From Clostridia bacterium (lineage in GTDB: Bacteria > Bacillota > Clostridia > Christensenellales > Borkfalkiaceae): a DNA stretch of 57,887 bases. Where the stretch lies: the NCBI GenBank assembly GCA_017616695.1, contig JAFZXN010000056.1, positions 1 to 57,887 of the forward strand, read 5' to 3'. Below are positions 25,408 through 32,603 of this stretch, piece after piece (position 1 is the stretch's first letter; every line of letters starts with the position of its first letter). Position numbers and translations under genes: made by a program. The notes beneath the pieces are model-generated. The model did not search any database, had not been told where the DNA came from, and saw only the letters and a program-made list of their open reading frames with translations.

Positions 25408-26700
25408 ATGAAAAAGTTTATCAGATCGTTCGTTGCGGTCGTTTTTGCGGTTGCGCTCGCGTGTCTTTTTGCTTGCGCTCCGGTCGGGCAAGGCGGTTCC
25501 GGCGGGCAGAGTTCTTCTGTCGAAAAGCCTGTCGGTCGGTCGATCGATCTTATGGCGGGGTATACGCCGTCAATAAGTACGACCGTTTCTGTTGACGAGG
25601 CGTATAGTTCGGCTTACAACGCCTTTGCGGCAAAGCTTTTCAAGAGCCTTTACGAAGGCAAAAGTGAGCTTATAAGCCCATTATCGATAGAAATTGCGCT
25701 TTCGATGACGGCTAACGGTGCCAAAGGCGATACGCTTACGGAGATGCAGAACGTGTTGTTTGACGGCGCGGATATCAACGCCTTCAACGCGTATTTCAAG
25801 GCGTACATCGCATCGATTACGGCTGTTGACGACGTTTCGGTAAGCATTGCCGATTCCATTTGGTTCAAGGACGATCCTTATTTCAACGTTGTCGAAGACT
25901 TTTTGCAGACCAACGCCGACTACTACGGCGCGGGGGCTTATAAAGCGCCTTTCGACGACGAAACGCTTGCGGAAATTAACGGCTGGGTGAAATATAATAC
26001 GGACGGAATGATAGATAAGATTTTGGAGAGCATCGATAAAGACGCGATTATGTATCTTATAAACGCTCTGCTTTTCGACGCAAAATGGAGCGATCAGTTC
26101 GAGTCCGCAACGGAGGACGTCTTCAAAAAGGAAAACGGCACTACGACGACCGCCGATTATCTTTGGGGCAACGTGAACGGTTACTACGAGAACGAGTACG
26201 CCGAAGGCTTTGCGAAGCCTTACGGGAACGGTCGCTTTGCTTTTTGCGCCATGCTCCCTAAAGACGGCGTTTCGATGAGCCAACTCGTTTCCTCTTTGGA
26301 CGGTAACGCTTTGAGCGTGTATTTTTCGGACGTTGCGGAAAAAGACGCGGTATATTTTAAGATGCCCAAATTCAAACTCGATTACGAAGCAGACCTTAAC
26401 GACTGTTTGTGCGCGCTCGGTATGCCGACGGCTTTCAACGGCTTGTACGCGGACTTTTCGGGGCTCGGCACCTATGCGGACACGAACTTATATATAGGGT
26501 TCGTCAAACATAAAACGGCTATCGAAGTGACCGAGGCGGGAACGAAAGCCGCCGCCGTCACGATTGTCGCAATAGAAAAGAACGCGTCTGTAGAAGTGCC
26601 GTCGAAACGGCATTACGTCTATCTCGACCGTCCGTTTATCTACTTTATTCTCGACACCGAAACCAACACGCCGCTGTTTATGGGCGCGTATAACGGCTGA
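25408..26700 (+). CDS. Serpin lipoprotein 2
   Basis: A paralogue of the preceding gene in the same orientation, with lipobox LFAC (Cys23), a shorter linker and the same serpin landmarks (LISPLSIEIALSMTANGAK, INGWVKYNTDGMI, DRPFIYFILDTETNTPLFMG). The hinge EAGTKAAAVTIV is also of inhibitory type. The reactive loop differs completely from that of serpin 1 (around IEKNASVEVPSKR), so the two copies probably inhibit different proteases. AAAGGAG lies 8 nt before the ATG. The pair looks like a duplication followed by reactive-loop divergence, and the two are probably cotranscribed. Confidence 0.92.
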   Translation: MKKFIRSFVAVVFAVALACLFACAPVGQGGSGGQSSSVEKPVGRSIDLMAGYTPSISTTVSVDEAYSSAYNAFAAKLFKSLYEGKSELISPLSIEIALSMTANGAKGDTLTEMQNVLFDGADINAFNAYFKAYIASITAVDDVSVSIADSIWFKDDPYFNVVEDFLQTNADYYGAGAYKAPFDDETLAEINGWVKYNTDGMIDKILESIDKDAIMYLINALLFDAKWSDQFESATEDVFKKENGTTTTADYLWGNVNGYYENEYAEGFAKPYGNGRFAFCAMLPKDGVSMSQLVSSLDGNALSVYFSDVAEKDAVYFKMPKFKLDYEADLNDCLCALGMPTAFNGLYADFSGLGTYADTNLYIGFVKHKTAIEVTEAGTKAAAVTIVAIEKNASVEVPSKRHYVYLDRPFIYFILDTETNTPLFMGAYNG

Positions 26701-26720
26701 CCTTATTACCGACGAAAAAC

Positions 26721-26741
26721 GCCGTTAGTCGACTTATAGGC
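26721..26741 (-). repeat. Dispersed intergenic repeat, copy 4
   Basis: On the minus strand it reads GCCTATAAGTCGACTAACGG, a variant with GACTAACG instead of GATTATCG. It lies 20 bp after the serpin 2 stop. Confidence 0.65.
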
Positions 26742-26864
26742 TGGCTTTTAAGCGGCAAAGGCGATTTAAAAAGCGGTTTTTCCGCCGTTAAACCGAATTA
26801 ATACACGTTCGGCGGAAAGCAAAGATATAATAACGTTTTATCTTCTTACGGTCGTTTTGCGTAA

Positions 26865-26898
26865 AAAAAAGAGATGCTTTCATCGCATCTCTTTTTTC
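26865..26898. terminator. Terminator between serpin 2 and the zinc-ribbon gene
   Basis: The stem AAGAGATGC/GCATCTCTT has A residues before it and T residues after it, so it can serve both converging transcripts. The rest of 26701-27005 shows nothing else. Confidence 0.8.
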
Positions 26899-27005
26899 GT
26901 GGCTTTAAAGCGTTTTTAAACGGAAAATACCTGTGCCGACGAAATACGCGCCGACATAATTAAAAACGGTAAAATAAAGGCAGTATCGACGGAAGGAAAA
27001 GACTA

Positions 27006-27533
27006 TCAGAAATCTTCTTCGTCGATGTCGTCTTCGTCTTTTTCTTCTTCGTCTTCATCGTCGTCGGACTCGAAGTCCTTTTCGTCGATGGGAAGATACT
27101 CGAAGTCGTCGGGCTCGTCGGAGACGGTCTCTTCGGAAAACTCGTCTTCCTCCTCGTCCTCGTTGTACTGTGCGGCCTCTTCTTTTTCGATCTCGGTGAG
27201 AGAAAGGAGTTCTTCTTCGTCGCTTTCCTTGATTATTTCGTCTTTCTCGTCGTCGTCGAGATATTCGCGCCAGCTTTCGTCCTTATCGTCGTCGGCGTCG
27301 GTCTCGTCGTTATAAATGGATTTGGCTTTACAGCTGTCGCACATATCTTCGCCTATGGGAATATAGACGTTATTGCATATCGGGCAGAGCTTTTCGCTCG
27401 GTTCGCCTTCATCGTCAATGGCGAACATAAGTTGCGGGCCGATCTTAAGTTCGGCTTTACAGACGCCGCAGTACTGTTCGTCTTCGGGTATATAATTGAG
27501 TTCGCATCTCGGGCAAAGCTTGTATTTAGGCAT
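27006..27533 (-). CDS. Double zinc-ribbon protein with acidic tail
   Basis: A 175-residue protein with two C4 zinc-ribbon motifs: CPRC with CGVC (near residues 7-25) and CPIC with CDSC (near 50-68). The remaining 100 residues are dominated by Asp and Glu and have no predicted fold. GAAGGAGG precedes the ATG, and a separate promoter lies about 140 bp upstream. Proteins of this shape can act as nucleic-acid or RNA-polymerase-associated factors, but I do not recognise a characterised homologue and assign no function. Its only close companion is the divergent ASCH-GNAT gene. Confidence 0.75.
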   Translation of the reverse strand: MPKYKLCPRCELNYIPEDEQYCGVCKAELKIGPQLMFAIDDEGEPSEKLCPICNNVYIPIGEDMCDSCKAKSIYNDETDADDDKDESWREYLDDDEKDEIIKESDEEELLSLTEIEKEEAAQYNEDEEEDEFSEETVSDEPDDFEYLPIDEKDFESDDDEDEEEKDEDDIDEEDF

Positions 27534-27671
27534 TATTCCCTCCTTCAGCCGGAAATCGTTCGTGGCGCCGCGTCGTCAGGCGCAAAGCCGAGAGCCTAAG
27601 GCGACTTAAAAAGTTCGCTTTGGGCGGTCTCGTCGTTAAAAACGTATCCCGCTTTCATCGATAGCGGAATT

Positions 27672-27700
27672 ATTATATTAATAATATTTGCTTTTGTAAA
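27672..27700 (-). promoter_or_regulatory. Promoter of the zinc-ribbon gene
   Basis: On the minus strand, TTTACA and TATAAT are separated by 17 bp. It lies about 140 bp before the start codon. Confidence 0.6.
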
Positions 27701-27880
27701 CTGTTTTGCACAAATTTTTCCGTTTTTTTATAAAAAATTTTATTTTTAAGCGTTTTCTCGGCGGCAAACGGCGTCTGCGACCTAAAAACGGGCGGTTTCG
27801 ACTACGCGGTATATCGGATAAAAGTGCTTGATCATGGTTTGCCCGTGCGGCGGAAACATTCGTTTGCCGTTTATATTTTA

Positions 27881-27909
27881 TTGACCGCGAAGAAAATATC
27901 TGCTAAAAT
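27881..27909 (+). promoter_or_regulatory. Promoter of the ASCH-GNAT gene
   Basis: TTGACC and TAAAAT are separated by 17 bp. The start codon is 36 bp downstream. Between this and the divergent promoter at 27672-27700 I see no other feature. Confidence 0.65.
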
Positions 27910-27945
27910 AATTAAAAACGTCATTTAAAACCGATCCGGTGCATT

Positions 27946-28845
27946 ATGGATAAAAAGGATTTGGGAGGCGCTTGGCGCGATGGCCTTGCCGCCGCCGCTA
28001 CGATGAAACTTGCCGATATGCCTTTCCGCCTTATAAAAGAAGGCAAAAAGACGGTCGAAGTAAGACTTTGCGACGAGAAACGCCGCCTATTGAGAGTGGG
28101 CGATATCGTTGCTTTTTCGAGGGTGAACGCCCGGAAGGAAAAGTTGTTCGTCAAAATAACGATGCTAAAAAAGTTTACTTCGTTTTTCGAGCTGTTCTCT
28201 TCGCCGCTCGGCGACGCCGCGGGTAAGGGCGAAATGTCTTCGGAGGCCGCCGCAAGATCGATGTACGAGTATTACAGCCCCGAAAACGAGGCGGCTTTGG
28301 GCGTACTTGCCATCGGGTTTGAACTGTTGAGTCAAGAGGGCGGCGGCGATATCGTCGTTATCCGTGAATTTGATGAAAAGTTCGCCGAGGACGTCAAAAA
28401 CCTTATGGTCGAACTTCAGGAACACCTTGCAAAGCTCGATACGCGCGGCGTGCTCGTACTTAAAGAGGGCTACAAAGAGGCGTATTACGAGTTCTTGCTT
28501 AAAGAATGTGAAAAGCACGCGGGTAAGATATTTATCGCCGAAGAAGGCGGCAAGGCGGTCGGCTGCGTGGTCGCTAAAATCTTTGACGACGGCGACGAAG
28601 AAGAAAAACTGACTACCACCTGCCCGAAGATAGGGTTTATAAGCGATCTTATCGTCACCGAATATAGGCGCGGCGGCGGTATAGGTAAAAGGCTTATAGC
28701 CGCGGCGGAACGCTACTTTAAAAACAGCGGTTGCAAGTATACTCAACTTACGGTCTTTGCACCGAACGAGAAGGCTTTCGAGCTTTATAAAAAGTTGGGG
28801 TTTAAAGTAAATCACATGTATCTCTCGAAAGAGACCGATATATAA
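27946..28845 (+). CDS. ASCH domain - GNAT acetyltransferase fusion
   Basis: A 299-residue two-domain protein. Residues about 20-130 match the ASCH family, a PUA-like putative RNA-binding fold: MPFRLIKEGKKTVEVRL, DEKRRLLRVGDIVAFSR, FTSFFELF, YYSPENEAALGVLAI. Residues 140-299 form a GNAT acetyltransferase: a KIFIAEEGGKAVGCVVA strand pair, ISDLIVTEYRRGGGIGKRLI (acetyl-CoA loop) and AFELYKKLGFK. The first ATG has only a weak site (GGTG). The ASCH domain begins at the Met at residue 20, so the true start may be there. The fusion suggests acetylation of an RNA, tRNA or small nucleotide-linked target; that is inference. Confidence 0.82.
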   Translation: MDKKDLGGAWRDGLAAAATMKLADMPFRLIKEGKKTVEVRLCDEKRRLLRVGDIVAFSRVNARKEKLFVKITMLKKFTSFFELFSSPLGDAAGKGEMSSEAAARSMYEYYSPENEAALGVLAIGFELLSQEGGGDIVVIREFDEKFAEDVKNLMVELQEHLAKLDTRGVLVLKEGYKEAYYEFLLKECEKHAGKIFIAEEGGKAVGCVVAKIFDDGDEEEKLTTTCPKIGFISDLIVTEYRRGGGIGKRLIAAAERYFKNSGCKYTQLTVFAPNEKAFELYKKLGFKVNHMYLSKETDI

Positions 28846-28850
28846 AAATC

Positions 28851-28871
28851 GCCGTTGATCGACTTATAGGC
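28851..28871 (-). repeat. Dispersed intergenic repeat, copy 5
   Basis: On the minus strand it reads GCCTATAAGTCGATCAACGG. It lies between the ASCH-GNAT stop and the carboxypeptidase start, in a 54-bp gap. Confidence 0.7.
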
Positions 28872-28899
28872 GGGCTTTTGCAAAGAAAAAGGAGTAAAA

Positions 28900-30408
28900 A
28901 TGAACGAACAGACGAAAAAAAATCTCGACGAATTATATAAAGAACTCAGGATAATAAGAACGTACGACCACGCCGTGGCTATCATCGATTTCGACTTTGA
29001 AACGTGCGCGCCCGTCGAAGGGCGCGGCGACGAGGGCGACGTCATAAGTTATTTTGCCAATAAAAAGTTCGCGATATCCAACTCGGGCAAGATGAAAAGA
29101 ACGATCGGGTATCTTTACGGGCATATCGAAGAACTCGACGAGCTTGACCGTATCCTTATTCGCAAACTGAACGAAAATCTCGAAAAGACCGCCGCCGTTA
29201 CCGCCAAAACGCAGTTGAAATGGCTCAAAATATACAATCAAGCTTATATCGATTGGTTAAAAGCAAAGGAAGTCGGCGATTTTTCGCTGTACAAGAAGTC
29301 GTTTTGCGCCGTTATCAAAGCCTCGAAAGAAAAAGTCGCGTTAAGAAAAAACGCCCTGCCCGATCTATACGATAATTTGCTCAACGACTGCGAAAAAGGC
29401 GTTCTTTCCGCTACGCTCGATAAGTTTTTCGACGAGTTAAAAGTCGGACTTATGGAGCTTATAGCAAAGATAAAAAGCTCGGATCACGTTATCCGCAGGG
29501 ACTTTTTGTCGAGGAAAGTGCCTATCTATAAGCAGCAGGAATTTTCCGAATACGTTTTAAAGCTCAACGGTTACGATTTTAAGCGCGGACATATTTCCAC
29601 CACCGAGCACCCTTTTACCAACGAGATAGCCAAAAACGACGTGCGGGTGACTACTCATTACTTTGAAAATATGTTCCTTTCCAACCTTTATTCAGTCATT
29701 CACGAGGGCGGGCACGCCATCCTGATGCAGAACGAACCCGAAGAGGATTTCGAGCATTTTATAAACGATTCGGTCACCAACGGTATGCACGAATCGGTCT
29801 CGCGTTTTTACGAGAACGTCATCGGCAGGAGCAAAGAGTATATTTCTCTTATATACCCCGAGTTCCATCGTTTATTTAACGAGGAGCTTAGCGACGTGAC
29901 CGAGCGCGAGCTTTACGAGGCGGTCAATATCGTCGAGCCGTCGCTTATAAGGACCGAGGCGGACGAAGTTACTTACGGACTTCATATCGTCATTCGCTAC
30001 GAAATGGAAAAGGCTATATCGGCGGGTAAGATATCTCCCGCCGCCGCTAAGAAAGAATGGAACAGGTTGTATCGCGAATACCTCGGCGTTACCCCGAAAA
30101 ACGACGCCGAAGGCATTTTGCAGGACGTTCATTGGACGAACGACTTCGGGTATTTTCCGAGCTACGCGCTCGGCAACGCGTATAACGCCATGTATTTAAA
30201 GAGGATAAGTTCCGAAATGGACTTTAAAGGCGCGATAGCCCGCGGCGATCTTGCCGCCGTAAACGATTGGATGAAGAAAAACGTTTTCGCCGAAGCCAAT
30301 CGCCTAACGCCCGAAAAGTGGCTTTTAAAGCTCACGGGAAGGCCCCTGACGGCAAAAGATTTCCTCGAATATTTAAACGACAAATATTCCGAGATCTACG
30401 GCTTTTGA
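28900..30408 (+). CDS. M32-family metallocarboxypeptidase
   Basis: Thermostable carboxypeptidase Taq-like enzyme (502 residues, normal length) that removes C-terminal amino acids in the cytoplasm. All M32 signatures are present in order: HPF near 236, DVRVTT near 244, the zinc motif HEGGH near 268, HESVSR near 295, IRTEAD near 350 and ILQDVHW near 406. No signal peptide is seen. AAAGGAG lies 5 nt before the ATG. It follows the ASCH-GNAT gene by 54 bp and may be cotranscribed, and it is followed by a clear terminator. Confidence 0.93.
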   Translation: MNEQTKKNLDELYKELRIIRTYDHAVAIIDFDFETCAPVEGRGDEGDVISYFANKKFAISNSGKMKRTIGYLYGHIEELDELDRILIRKLNENLEKTAAVTAKTQLKWLKIYNQAYIDWLKAKEVGDFSLYKKSFCAVIKASKEKVALRKNALPDLYDNLLNDCEKGVLSATLDKFFDELKVGLMELIAKIKSSDHVIRRDFLSRKVPIYKQQEFSEYVLKLNGYDFKRGHISTTEHPFTNEIAKNDVRVTTHYFENMFLSNLYSVIHEGGHAILMQNEPEEDFEHFINDSVTNGMHESVSRFYENVIGRSKEYISLIYPEFHRLFNEELSDVTERELYEAVNIVEPSLIRTEADEVTYGLHIVIRYEMEKAISAGKISPAAAKKEWNRLYREYLGVTPKNDAEGILQDVHWTNDFGYFPSYALGNAYNAMYLKRISSEMDFKGAIARGDLAAVNDWMKKNVFAEANRLTPEKWLLKLTGRPLTAKDFLEYLNDKYSEIYGF

Positions 30409-30420
30409 TATCAAAAGCCC

Positions 30421-30440
30421 GTGTATAAGTCGATTATCGC
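30421..30440 (+). repeat. Dispersed intergenic repeat, copy 6
   Basis: GTGTATAAGTCGATTATCGC lies 12 bp after the carboxypeptidase stop and is followed by ATATTTTTTA, as in copy 3. Confidence 0.7.
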
Positions 30441-30469
30441 ATATTTTTTAATTCGTAAATAATATTATC

Positions 30470-30492
30470 GGGGCGTGTATACGCCCCTTTTT
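30470..30492 (+). terminator. Terminator after the M32 carboxypeptidase
   Basis: The 7-bp stem GGGGCGT/ACGCCCC has a 4-nt loop and is followed by TTTTT. Confidence 0.8.
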
Positions 30493-30520
30493 GTCGGTAA
30501 ATTTATTATATTGTTATAAT
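30491..30520 (+). promoter_or_regulatory. Possible promoter of a non-coding RNA
   Basis: TTGTCG and TATAAT are separated by 18 bp. The -10 is perfect and the -35 is weak; it overlaps the preceding T-run. Confidence 0.4.
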
Positions 30521-30526
30521 CGTGAT

Positions 30527-30870
30527 AGGTTTTTGCGGAATGAACGAAAATATTTTACGACTAATCTCGAATTGTTTTCGAGATTAGTCGTAAAATGAGT
30601 GATAGGGCGTACCAGAGGAGCGGAAGGCGCATTATCGAAAAGATCGGAAAACCGTTAAGGCTTTCTATTTTTCGTAAAAACAAAAGGCTCGTGAACAGAC
30701 GGGATTAAGTCGGAGGAAAAAAAAGAGGTACGGGCGCAGTGGTTTGCCTGTGTCCGCAGCCCGCGCTGCCGAGGGAAAACGTTCTGCAACCGCCTGTTTG
30801 GTATATACGATCTCATTTATAATCGAATACAATAACGAAAAAAGGCGGCCGTTTAAAGCCGTCTTTTTCG
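30527..30870 (+). ncRNA. Candidate structured RNA without an ORF
   Basis: Between the promoter above and a terminator hairpin at 30844-30868 (GGCGGC/GCCGTC followed by TTTTT) lies a 320-bp stretch with no ORF. It starts with a perfect 19-bp stem and 7-nt loop (30552-30570 with 30578-30596). About 210 nt follow that can be closed by TACCA-GCGG near 30611-30623 pairing with CCGC-TGGTA near 30791-30804, with internal stems between. The sequence matches no riboswitch, RNase P, tmRNA or SRP signature that I know. It lies between converging genes, so a free-standing RNA is more likely than a leader. Confidence 0.4.
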
Positions 30871-30955
30871 CAAAATTTGATTTTGATATATAAAAAATTT
30901 AAAGGAGAACTTATTTAAGCGTAGTAATGTCGCTGCCGAACCATTTGACGGAAAT
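30834..30955. repeat. Left 122-bp direct repeat flanking the insertion
   Basis: Identical to 32482-32603 except for one base (121 of 122). It includes a terminator hairpin and the last 13 codons or so of the solute-binding-protein gene, here a stranded remnant with no gene attached. Confidence 0.9.
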
Positions 30956-30976
30956 GTGTGAGTAAAAAATTTGCAT

Positions 30977-31186
30977 TTAATAATCTTTTCTTCCTATCAA
31001 ATAGTCAACATCTATGTTAAAATAGTCTGCTAGTAACCATAAGGATCTTATGCTTGGCTCTTTTTTTTCGAGAAGCCATGCACTAATTGTGTTTTGTTTT
31101 ACGCCGATTTTGTTTGCCAAAGCGACTTGGGTAAGGTTTTCTTCTTTCATTAGTTCTCTTATTCTTTCCGCAACAATAATTTTCAT
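30977..31186 (-). CDS. XRE-family repressor
   Basis: A 69-residue, single-domain Cro/C1-type helix-turn-helix protein. LTQVALANKIGVKQNTISAW forms the helix-turn-helix near residues 18-37, and the remainder (PSIRSLWLLADYFNIDVDYL) completes the five-helix fold. It is divergent from the lipoprotein gene, with matching palindromes in the shared promoter region, so it probably represses that gene and perhaps itself. It is the leftmost gene of the A+T-rich insertion between the 122-bp direct repeats. Confidence 0.9.
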   Translation of the reverse strand: MKIIVAERIRELMKEENLTQVALANKIGVKQNTISAWLLEKKEPSIRSLWLLADYFNIDVDYLIGRKDY

Positions 31187-31223
31187 TTTTTATAATTTTT
31201 TTTCCAATACACTCATTTTTCTA

Positions 31224-31277
31224 TTGACATAATAGCACCTTGGGAGTATAATAATACAAAATAGCCCCTTGGGGCTA
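31224..31277 (+). promoter_or_regulatory. Promoter with two XRE operator sites
   Basis: A consensus promoter (TTGACA, 17 bp, TATAAT; 31224-31252) has an operator-like site, TAGCACCTTGGGAGTA, across its spacer and -10 (31233-31248). A perfect palindrome, TAGCCCCTTGGGGCTA, lies downstream at 31262-31277. The sites are 29 bp apart start to start. Binding by the adjacent XRE protein would block transcription of the lipoprotein gene. Confidence 0.8.
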
Positions 31278-31293
31278 AATAGTGAAGGGTATT

Positions 31294-31746
31294 ATGTTAA
31301 TGAGAAAATTGGCAATTGTTATAATATTTGCGCTTTTATTATGTAGTGTCGGTTGCGATGGTCCTAATGATTCAAATGAAATTGATTTAACAATAGACAA
31401 TTTTGAATACTATGTTAATTTATCCTGCCAAGCATCAGCTGATAGTAAAAATTATAGTAATGGGAAATATTGCTCAATGATAGGGTATGCATCATGTACG
31501 GGTATTTCTGGTTATTATTATGACAATGTTAGCGTTACGATTAAAATAATATTTGATGATGGTACAAATGATGCCACTCCAAGTATTGGATTAAAACTAA
31601 ATGTAGGCGGCAATGCGTCGGGCAGCAACGATTATTTGATTTGCAACAAAAAAACAGGTTATTTATCTTATGTTTCGGCAAGCACGATAACTGCTTATTC
31701 AAAATATCAGATAGTATATGTACACGGAAAAGTAAGAAGATTATAA
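31294..31746 (+). CDS. Small lipoprotein of unknown function
   Basis: A 150-residue exported protein with a signal peptide and lipobox (CSVGC, Cys21). The mature part is rich in Tyr, Ser and Asn and contains several further cysteines (near residues 45, 59, 66 and 117), probably a small beta-rich domain. I do not recognise a family. AAGGG precedes two in-frame ATGs at 31294 and 31300; either is possible. The frame is open from a GTG at 31282 that lacks room for a site. Codon use and A+T content differ from the flanking chromosome. It is controlled by the XRE operators just upstream. Confidence 0.7.
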   Translation: MLMRKLAIVIIFALLLCSVGCDGPNDSNEIDLTIDNFEYYVNLSCQASADSKNYSNGKYCSMIGYASCTGISGYYYDNVSVTIKIIFDDGTNDATPSIGLKLNVGGNASGSNDYLICNKKTGYLSYVSASTITAYSKYQIVYVHGKVRRL

Positions 31747-31778
31747 ATCTCAAATAATAAAATATATGAGGCGTAATT

Positions 31779-32432
31779 ATGAAAAAATTAGTTATTATTA
31801 TCATTGTAAGCATATCCATTGTTGCAACCGTATGTGTATCAGCTTTTTTAAGCAAAGCATATCTTGATAAAGATAGCGAAGAAGCTCAGAATGAATTGAC
31901 ATATGATAGTTCAAGTGTTATATATTCAACTGGTAAAAACTCAAATAGCATTCAAAGTTCCGCTACAAAGACATCATCATCTGCTTACGATAATTCGGCG
32001 GAAAAAGCAAACGCAATTAATCAAATAAACGCTAAAAATGCTACCATACAGAGTAATAATGAAAAAATTTCATCATACAGAAGTCAAATTGGCAGTTTGA
32101 ATTCACAATTAAACAGTGTTCAAAATTCTATTTCTACTTGTCAAAGTAATCTCAACAATGCCAATTACAGATTAGAAAACGCAAGAAATGAAAAAGTTCG
32201 TGTTTATCGCACAGGAATAGGTTGGACATACGAAACCGATCAAACAGCAGTATCAAATGCAAGATCATTAGTCAGCCAGTATGAAAATCAATTATACAAT
32301 TTGCAGATGCAGGAGCAGACAATAAGATCGAATATAAATAATTTGCAATCATCGATAAATACACTAACCGCACAAAATAATCAATTGAACTCTGAAATTA
32401 AGACCTTAAAAGATAAATATGGAATTTATTAA
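31779..32432 (+). CDS. Membrane-anchored coiled-coil protein
   Basis: A 217-residue protein with one N-terminal membrane helix (VIIIIVSISIVATVCVSAFL), a Ser/Asn-rich stretch and then a long coiled coil (residues 80-215, rich in Asn, Gln, Ser and Leu). A short non-helical insert, RTGIGWTYETDQ, near 143-155 probably forms the turn of a helical hairpin. GAGGCG precedes the ATG, 32 bp after the lipoprotein gene, so the two are probably one operon. No enzymatic motif is visible. It may hold or assemble the lipoprotein at the cell surface; that is a guess from the pairing. Confidence 0.65.
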   Translation: MKKLVIIIIVSISIVATVCVSAFLSKAYLDKDSEEAQNELTYDSSSVIYSTGKNSNSIQSSATKTSSSAYDNSAEKANAINQINAKNATIQSNNEKISSYRSQIGSLNSQLNSVQNSISTCQSNLNNANYRLENARNEKVRVYRTGIGWTYETDQTAVSNARSLVSQYENQLYNLQMQEQTIRSNINNLQSSINTLTAQNNQLNSEIKTLKDKYGIY

Positions 32433-32481
32433 ATGAATTATAAAGTTATTGTGTAATTAACAACAATGAAAATGTTATTAA

Positions 32482-32603
32482 AACGAAAAAAGGCGGCCGT
32501 TTAAAGCCGTCTTTTTCGCAAAATTTGATTTTTATATATAAAAAATTTAAAGGAGAACTTATTTAAGCGTAGTAATGTCGCTGCCGAACCATTTGACGGA
32601 AAT
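32482..32603. repeat. Right 122-bp direct repeat flanking the insertion
   Basis: This copy is continuous with the intact solute-binding-protein gene and contains its 3' end and terminator. The left copy at 30834-30955 is therefore the duplicate. Confidence 0.9.

Noticed and set aside
30597-30830. Lysine or cobalamin riboswitch, RNase P RNA or tmRNA in the non-coding stretch
   Set aside because: Short motifs look similar (GAGGTA, GCCGAGGG), but the conserved cores of these RNAs are absent and no plus-strand gene follows.
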